Positions 57,645 through 64,000 of a stretch of DNA of 64,000 nt are shown here, one piece after another; the first letter of the stretch is position 1; each line of letters begins with the position of its first letter. The notes under the pieces were generated by a model. That model did no database searches and was not told where the DNA came from. It saw only the letters and a list, made by a program, of their open reading frames with translations. The stretch spans positions 7,253,476-7,317,475 of the forward strand of contig NC_051089.1 in assembly GCF_901709675.1 (NCBI RefSeq), in the 5' to 3' direction. The position numbers and the translations under genes were made by a program. This stretch comes from Syngnathus acus. Lineage: Eukaryota; Chordata; Actinopteri; Syngnathiformes; Syngnathidae.

Positions 57645-60130
57645 AATGCTTACATTGTATTATTTGTTTTCTTGAGCATTTGATTACATAATCAGCGCAT
57701 TCCGATCTATTGTTTGGGTCCATCTACCCCGCTGTGTCAAAAGATCACCAACCACTATTATCCTTCGTAAGGAAGCAGGAGTCCAACAAACAAAACTATT
57801 TTTCCCCCTTTTATTTTTAGAATGAATTTGTTCAGGCCATTGAAACTGTGTTATGAAATGTATCGTGCATAAAACCTTTCAGAATGTTTAAAATGCTTTT
57901 GTAGTGGTGCCTTAAGATTTTAGTTTGTTGTTTGACAAAGCTTTTAATTTTGCTGATTGAAATTGATGGAAACGTGATTATACGCATGTTCCAGCCACAC
58001 AAATACCGCCACACATTTTGCTTCTAATAAAGAAAAAATAATGTGTGACATCACATGACATAATAAAAATGAACTCGGGTTTATGTTATTACTCGACATA
58101 TTGAATTATTTGTAAGTGGGAAGGGCGTGGCCTGCGGAGTGATATCAGGGGCTGGAGTCTGGTTGCGTGAGTAGTGGTCGACAGCAGCTTCTTGCAAGAG
58201 TTCTCATTTGGTATGTGTGAGATTGATTCAATAAACGGCTTCATTAAAACTAAGAGGAGGATTTTTTATAACACAACAGGATTCTTAAAAGTCAAAAGCT
58301 TCCTCCCTTTATCCAGAGTAAAAATATGTTAAGTCCATTATGTTTACACCGAGTGTCACAAGGCCCCCATAAGAATGCCGTCTAACCTTTTAACTTTTTA
58401 CATCATTTCGTGACGCTGCAGCTTGAATGCAAAAGGAAGAAAATTTCAATTCTGCATCGCTGACACAAATCTCAAATGTCAAGGTGACTGGTTTATTCAA
58501 GACTCCTCTCCCAAGGCAGAGGTGCGGGTTTTTACAGTAAGTACATGCAGCTGTCCACTCACATGTTCTTGGAGATCCGTCTCGGCGCAAGTGTGCCTAA
58601 TGTAACGCCACGAGCCAAGCGCCCACTGGGACATGATGCGCAGACAGACTTATTCAACAACACAAATAAAAATCAATAAACAATCTGAAGTTTTTGCCCT
58701 TAACACTGCTTCTTACTTTAAGCTGTTTTTTTTTTCAATGAATACATAACATGGATGGACCTCAACGGTGACGACAGGGGCCTGTCCCCAGTAGAGATTA
58801 CATTGTGGGGGAGAAAAGTGGCTTTGTGTTGGGAGAGGGATGACTTATACATTTTCACAAGCTCCCTGTCATGCCTGGTAGTCAAATTAAGACGCTCTAT
58901 CACTGCTTGGTGTGTCTGATAACATGTACAAGGCAACAAATAATATTTTAGATTTACCACTCTGAGAAAATATCTAACATGTTGGTGTGTAAAATAACTG
59001 ATGATTTAGATTTTTGTTGATTGTGCGTAATTGATTTAGTTGTGTAAAGCAACTGAGGCAAAATGGAGTTGATCAAGCCGTCCATGCATTACAATATTGG
59101 CAATGAAATAGGAGTTCAGAAGATTCAGCGTCCAATCGAAATAAGATTTTAGAGTTGCAGGTAACTGACATTGTACTTCAAACCACTTTTTCATTGTATA
59201 AAAAAACGCTACAATGATACGAATACATAAATATAACTGTTACTTGTAATTTTGAAAAAATTAAAAACTAACAAGGCTAATATTTTGTACAAATACATAA
59301 ATATAAATATTACTTATAATTAAAAAAATGAAAAACGAACAAAACTAATGTTTTGTTGGCACTGTACTCGTTTTTGTTTTAACAGCCAATTTATTTCAGC
59401 CTCCGGTATGTATGCTTGTGAGTGTAATTGTGCGTGTGTAGCTCTATACGTGCTTATAAGGGGCTACTTTGCCAAGAGTGTTAATTAAAGGTCAGTTCAG
59501 GACAGATTCTCTTCTCCCCTTTTGATTCCACTACCAGGTCACCGGCAGGCTACCATGTGTGTGTGCTTGTGTGTGTATGCGCGCAAAAGCCTCATAGGTC
59601 TAATGTGGCAGAGAGAGGTGAGGGCTGGTGGGTCTTCGGGCTACAAAAACCAGCAAGTCAACTTGGGGGGGGCTCATCATGGGTTTAGGCCTCTGGCTGG
59701 CCCGCCTCCCCGGGCAGCAAATTCTGCGCACACGCCCTACAGGTTGTGAGGTCTTTAAGGCTAGTGTCACATCAAATAATGGCATACAGTCTTATTTGTT
59801 TTTCCCCTATATGATTGCGCCATCACTGGGTCTTCACAGGGAACTCCCTACATTCGCTGTGCCCCCAGAAAGTCATCACAAGTTTTTTTTATATTCATGA
59901 GATAACAGACCATTCAAAATTACTTACTTCTAACCTTCCAAAAATGGGTATCTTGCTCATTTTTGAACAAAAATCTGTATAACAAAGGCCAATAAGGTTT
60001 TGGTGGAAAAATTAAAACTGAAGTACGTACAGTTGAGTATAATGTTATTGCATTCAATTAATAAAGTAGCGTAAAATACACAACGCAGTACAAGTGGATA
60101 CTAGGTGCTTTAAAAATTGGGTATGATGGT
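57645..60130. other. Non-coding stretch, no gene seen
   Basis: AT-rich. 58,115-58,255 (ctgcggagtgatatcagggg, gattgattcaataaacggct) looks like a repeat or LTR piece with an AATAAA, but no family is assigned. A 70-bp tandem duplication is listed separately. 59,590-59,760 is GC-richer with two opposing short frames and no domain. Confidence 0.5.
59221..59360. repeat. 70-bp tandem duplication, two copies
   Basis: 59,221-59,290 and 59,291-59,360 align without gaps at period 70. Shared words: aatacataaatataa at the start, then ttact(t)gtaat/ttacttataat, aaaaac(t/g)aac, aa.gctaat/aaactaatg and ttttgt at the end. The copies differ at roughly a fifth of positions, so the duplication is old. Confidence 0.8.
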
Positions 60131-60135
60131 ATTTT

Positions 60136-60176
<41 letters not shown>

Positions 60177-60178
60177 GT
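60136..60178. repeat. (GT)n microsatellite
   Basis: About 18 pure GT units, one GC, then three more. Confidence 0.96.
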
Positions 60179-60184
60179 ACTTTT

Positions 60185-62026
60185 TCAGACATCTATCTTC
60201 ACTCTGTCCATCAAGAGAAATCCAGCCCGCCTCAGCCATAGCAGCTACCGGATGGAAGGGAGACCAAACAAACTGGATGACAACGGATACCTGCCTTACT
60301 TTTAGAAAGAGGGAGATAGTGGGAGAATAACAGGCAGAGGACAGGCAACTGGGAGGTCAAGAGACTCAAAAAGGGAAACATCAGGACAGAGAGGAAGGGA
60401 AAAGTGAGAGTGAGAGAAGGCTCTGATAGAATGGAAAAACTTGCAGAGAATACACTCGGGCGATATGATTCAACCACAAGAGCGGTGCACTGGCAATATA
60501 TGGAACGTAATTGAGATATCACTTGTGACACTTGGTGCCACATGCTTGAAGGCAAGTGTGAAAATAAATTAATGTTATGCAAGGAAACCTCAGGGGGGTC
60601 CGAAAAAATGAAAATATTTTACAAACCCCAAAAAATCTTCAAAAAAAGCTGATAAAGACTCATTAAAAATAATCTATTGGGGAGGGTGGGAATGTGTGGA
60701 AAGAATTTAAAAAATAATCAGAAATTATGCAAAAGTCAATTGAATGGCCTGGCACATGGGGGTGGGGGGTCGAAGTGGCCCTACGCCCCCCCCCCTTTGG
60801 CTTTGCCAATGCTATAAAGAACATCAATTCATAATAATTATATCATTGTACCCTGCACATATTAATAACATCATTTTCTGCATGTAACAAAGAAATCCTA
60901 GATCAAAACTAAATATATAACAACTAATGTCCTCTATCGCTTTGGAATTTCAATTGTTTGCATTGTGGTAAGGCCCTTTATGTTAGCTAACACATGCAAA
61001 ACAATAGTATCCAATAAGTGCACTAAATTTACCAATCAATTATTTTCCTGTAGTCTATCATCTGTTTGTCCATCATTTTGTTTGTATAGCAAGATTCGTG
61101 CGCAAACACACACATTAGGTTTCTGGCCCTTGGCTCCCAGCATGTCCTTCACTCCCATTGAGACTGTTTTGGGCTTCTGCTGTTCTGAGTTTTCCGATGA
61201 TGAGTTATTTGTGTGTCACATTTGTTCCCTGTTACGTTGAGGGGATGAAAGCTGAAGGAAGCCATTTGATTGAACTGTCACTAATCCCTTAACAACACGG
61301 GGAACCAAGATTGGGTAGGACCATACCAAAGGGGGGAGGCCATCGGCAGGTGGTTAGGACAGAAGATTGAATGGTTGCTGAGATGCAGCCACACACGGGC
61401 CAAGAATATTGGAGACAAATTACACTACAATATCGCAGATATGAAAATTGTCATTTTTTGGACTTGGGTTCATTTTTCACATGTCCTGAGTGTTGTTAGT
61501 CACCTAAATGTTGAACAGAAGCTGTGATGTACCAAAGTCAAATTCCTTGTTTGGCATGCTCAAACATGGCGAATGAAAACTCTTGAATCTTGAATGAGTG
61601 GAAACATTACTTCCAGTTCTTTAAAAAACTTAAAGTACTACTGTTCTGTTCTATAAGCCATGCATTTAATGCCCTCTCCTTAAATCTGAGGTCTGGGCAT
61701 GGGTCCGACTCGATGGTGTTGAGATAACGGAATCATTCTGCATGCCATAGATCCGGTGCAAACATGATTGAAATTCTACAGTTGCTATTCCGGCCACACC
61801 GGAGGCATTAACATGATGCACCAGGAAGTGCCCTTTCTATCTATTGAGGCTGCGTGCATGGGTCACATCACAGAGAGAGTTGTGGCTCCATCCATCATCT
61901 GGGTTATAGTTAGCCGCCTATGCTAATGCCTGACCCAATGAAAAGTTTACTGAGAGACGGACAAGGACATTGGGGTGGACTCTTGTCATGAAAGAGACAC
62001 ACAAACGCACTTACACATGCACACAA

Positions 62027-62030
<4 letters not shown>
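60185..62030. other. Non-coding stretch, no gene seen
   Basis: A purine patch (60,305-60,440) gives a minus-strand Ser/Leu-rich 116-codon artefact. The rest is AT-rich unique DNA with C- and G-runs near 60,760-60,800. No exon or transposon recognised. Confidence 0.55.

Positions 62031-62031
<1 letters not shown>

Positions 62032-62102
<71 letters not shown>
62032..62102. repeat. Compound (AT)n(AG)n microsatellite
   Basis: About 22 AT units switch without interruption to about 14 AG units at 62,075. A CA-rich stretch precedes it (62,000-62,031). Confidence 0.97.
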
Positions 62103-62106
<4 letters not shown>

Positions 62107-62109
62107 CTG

Positions 62110-63055
62110 TCATATTTCACAGCACACACTAGCGTAAGGTGAGTTATGGCCATGTCACAACATCGAGGGAGGGAGTGTGTGTGTGTGGTCATTTTTTTTA
62201 CATGAGCATGTGTAGGTGTGTATAAATATACATAGTCCACTCTGTATACATTTACTTATAAACACCCCCCTCACTCCAATTTAACATAGTCCACAATGTT
62301 TCCTGCATGTGTAAATGACAAAATGATTTATGGAAAAATTTCCCAAATAATGCCCTGGGATGGAAAGGGGGGGGGTGTAATACCCATAACAGCATGGCCC
62401 AAAAAAAAAAAGATCTTAGACCAGCTCATGCAGGCAAGCACATAAATGAACACATTCCTCGATGCACACTCACAGAGACAGCGGCCCCCCACGTGCGATC
62501 CTTTCTGATAAAACAACTCTATAGATTTATGATCTGTAAACTAGATGATGGAAGGATGGATGAGCAGAAGGACGGATTAATGAAAGAACGTATGCATCGG
62601 AGACGGCTGAAGGATGAAAGGACGGAAGGACAAACCGATGATCGGTACAGAGACAATGGAGGATGAAGAAGATGGCGATGACAGCGGCACTTTGAGAAAA
62701 CACTTTTGGGGATTTATAGCCTTTAAAATGGACGGCAGACAAAAAGATGGATGGAAGTGTAGGATTTAAAGAATTACTTGGATGGACAGTTGGCCTAGAG
62801 TCTCACTGCCATGTTCATGACCAAATTAGAAACATCATTAGGTTGTGCAAGTGTACCAAATGAAGTTCCCACTGAGTGTTTAACAAAAGGCGATACAAGA
62901 AGGAAATTGTCAAGAGAGTGACAGACTTCACAGAAGTTGTGAACTCCTTTTATTTTGTTTCCCCAGACACTATGTAAGAACGTAAGCGATACTGAAGTGG
63001 TCTTGGCTGCTTTGTGCGCAGTGATTCCTGAAGGAATTGTCAAAGCATGAAATAA
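62110..63055. other. Non-coding stretch with degenerate GGAT/GGAC repeat
   Basis: 62,540-62,760 is full of gatggaaggatggatga, aaggacggaaggacaaac type steps, a decayed tetranucleotide array. The Lys/Asp/Arg-rich frame over it is read-through. A repeat end at 62.84 kb is listed separately. No gene. Confidence 0.55.
62836..62882 (+). mobile_element. End of a common fish repeat (gtgcaagtgtacc..), copy 2
   Basis: catcattaggttgtgcaagt, gtaccaaatgaagttcccac, tgagtgttta. Same orientation and wording as the copy at 51.83 kb, and closer to the usual form because gtgtacc and actgagtgt are kept. Confidence 0.6.
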
Positions 63056-63059
63056 GTTC

Positions 63060-63175
63060 AGCACTGGGAATCGTCTCATTCTCACTGTGTGTGCAGTTAT
63101 TAATGGTGTTATCGCTCTGCGCTGGTAATTACGCTCTCGCAGGGAGCCGACTTTGACAGGACGAGACGAAGAGGA
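63060..63175. promoter_or_regulatory. Putative conserved noncoding block
   Basis: gcagttattaatggtgttat, cgctctgcgctggtaattac, gctctcgcagggagccgact: short CpG-bearing unique block with homeodomain cores. Inference only. Confidence 0.3.
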
Positions 63176-63179
63176 AGAC

Positions 63180-64000
63180 ATACTTTGATCTTCTGTGAAC
63201 ATGACGAGCTAAGCTCCAAGAAAGAAAATTTGCCTGTGGTCCAATGTATTGGTGTTCATTTTTGGGGTTCCATCATATCAATGGTGTGACAAATACAACA
63301 AAGTTTTAAAATATATGGTGCAGCCAACTGTTTGGGAGTATTAAAGCAAAGTAAATAATAAAAGGTTGACAGTGAAAACGAAGATTAATTATGCATTTTC
63401 TATCCACACGTTTTGATTTCAAATAATCTATCAGAGACCCGTTCCTTGCTTTGTTCTTTACCTCCACTTATTTATAATCCTTTCCCCATTCTGTTGCCAA
63501 TCTCCTCGCCTCCCCTCATGTTTTACGGTGCCTTTCAGTGTCATGTTGCCATGTGTGCCGTGGTGTAAATAGGTTGTGTTAAATGCTCTCATGTCCCCAG
63601 TGAGTGTTAACAGTGCACAGAGAGAAACTGATAATCTTTAAACGGGGCATCTGCTGGCATCTGCTTTATCTTTATTATTCCCCGGACACGGAGCAGGAAA
63701 CTATACAAGCTGACACACACACACACACACAGCAGCATGGGTAACGTATCAAAGGCACGCAGTTTGCATGCATGATGCACAAAGCTCATTGTCATGTCAG
63801 GCAGATAGAGGCCTAAAAGAAAGTGTTTTGGGTTTAATGGTTTGTATAGACAAGACAAATTTAGGTTCATCCTCAGCGTGATAGCTGGCCCAATTGGTCA
63901 AAAAAAAAAAAAGAGAGAGAGGAGTGGGTTTGTCACATTTTCCTCTGGCCTCCTTTTGTAGAAGGCATTCTCATACTGAACTGTATTTTTTAAATTCCAG
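63180..64000. other. Non-coding stretch, no gene seen; ends at an acceptor-like sequence
   Basis: AT-rich with a CT patch (63,470-63,525) and a CA tract. The last bases, gtattttttaaattccag, have a pyrimidine-leaning run and end in CAG exactly at the window edge, so a splice acceptor with an exon starting just outside is possible but unsupported. No coding exon inside. Confidence 0.5.
63712..63731. repeat. (AC)n microsatellite
   Basis: Ten AC units. Confidence 0.9.

Noticed and set aside
1-64000. tRNA, rRNA or CRISPR array
   Set aside because: No box A/B-type or cloverleaf segment and no rRNA wording was noticed by eye; the only regularly spaced repeats are microsatellites and one 70-bp duplication.

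Overview
This 64 kb window looks like vertebrate, almost certainly teleost fish, nuclear DNA, most likely percomorph. The grounds are very dense (CA)n/(GT)n microsatellites, decayed L2-type LINE, Tc1 and mariner copies, and several short interspersed repeats that I recognise as ubiquitous in spiny-rayed fish: the ATCC-headed repeat ending in a 'gccagccaatcgcagg' block, the Tc1 end reading 'gaatacttttgcaaggcact', and the 'gtgcaggtgtacctaat' repeat end. There is no operon structure, rRNA, tRNA, CRISPR array or bacterial signal. No host protein-coding exon can be supported. Every open frame over 60 codons is a microsatellite read-through (poly-HT, poly-CV, poly-SL), a composition artefact or a transposase/reverse-transcriptase fossil. 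The window is best read as a gene desert or part of a very large intron.

Layout. 0-12 kb is repeat-rich: an L2 reverse-transcriptase scrap at 2.16 kb, three copies of one short interspersed element (3.3, 5.6 and 6.7 kb), an L2 C-terminal fossil on the minus strand at 4.5-4.75 kb, many CA/GT tracts at 8-10 kb, a compound ATTC microsatellite at 10.1 kb and a mariner transposase fossil at 11.0-11.45 kb. 12-20 kb alternates CA tracts with unique blocks and ends in a GC-rich promoter-like block at 19.56-20.06 kb. 20-32 kb holds a Tc1 transposase fossil (20.8-21.05 kb), an orphan hAT-like end (22.94 kb) and several unique blocks that read like conserved noncoding elements, the most structured at 24.43-24.94 kb. 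32-43 kb is mostly AT-rich, low-information sequence with microsatellites and one exact hairpin-forming inverted repeat at 35.13 kb. 43.6-57.7 kb is the richest stretch for putative regulatory blocks; they carry homeodomain, POU-octamer and MEIS/E-box-like words and several exact inverted repeats. 57.7-64 kb returns to repeat-rich sequence.

The parts do not form a pathway. The working picture is a cis-regulatory landscape, broken up by microsatellites and transposon fossils, around a developmental gene whose exons lie outside the window or could not be recognised. All conserved-element calls are inferred from texture and motif content only, since no alignment could be run.
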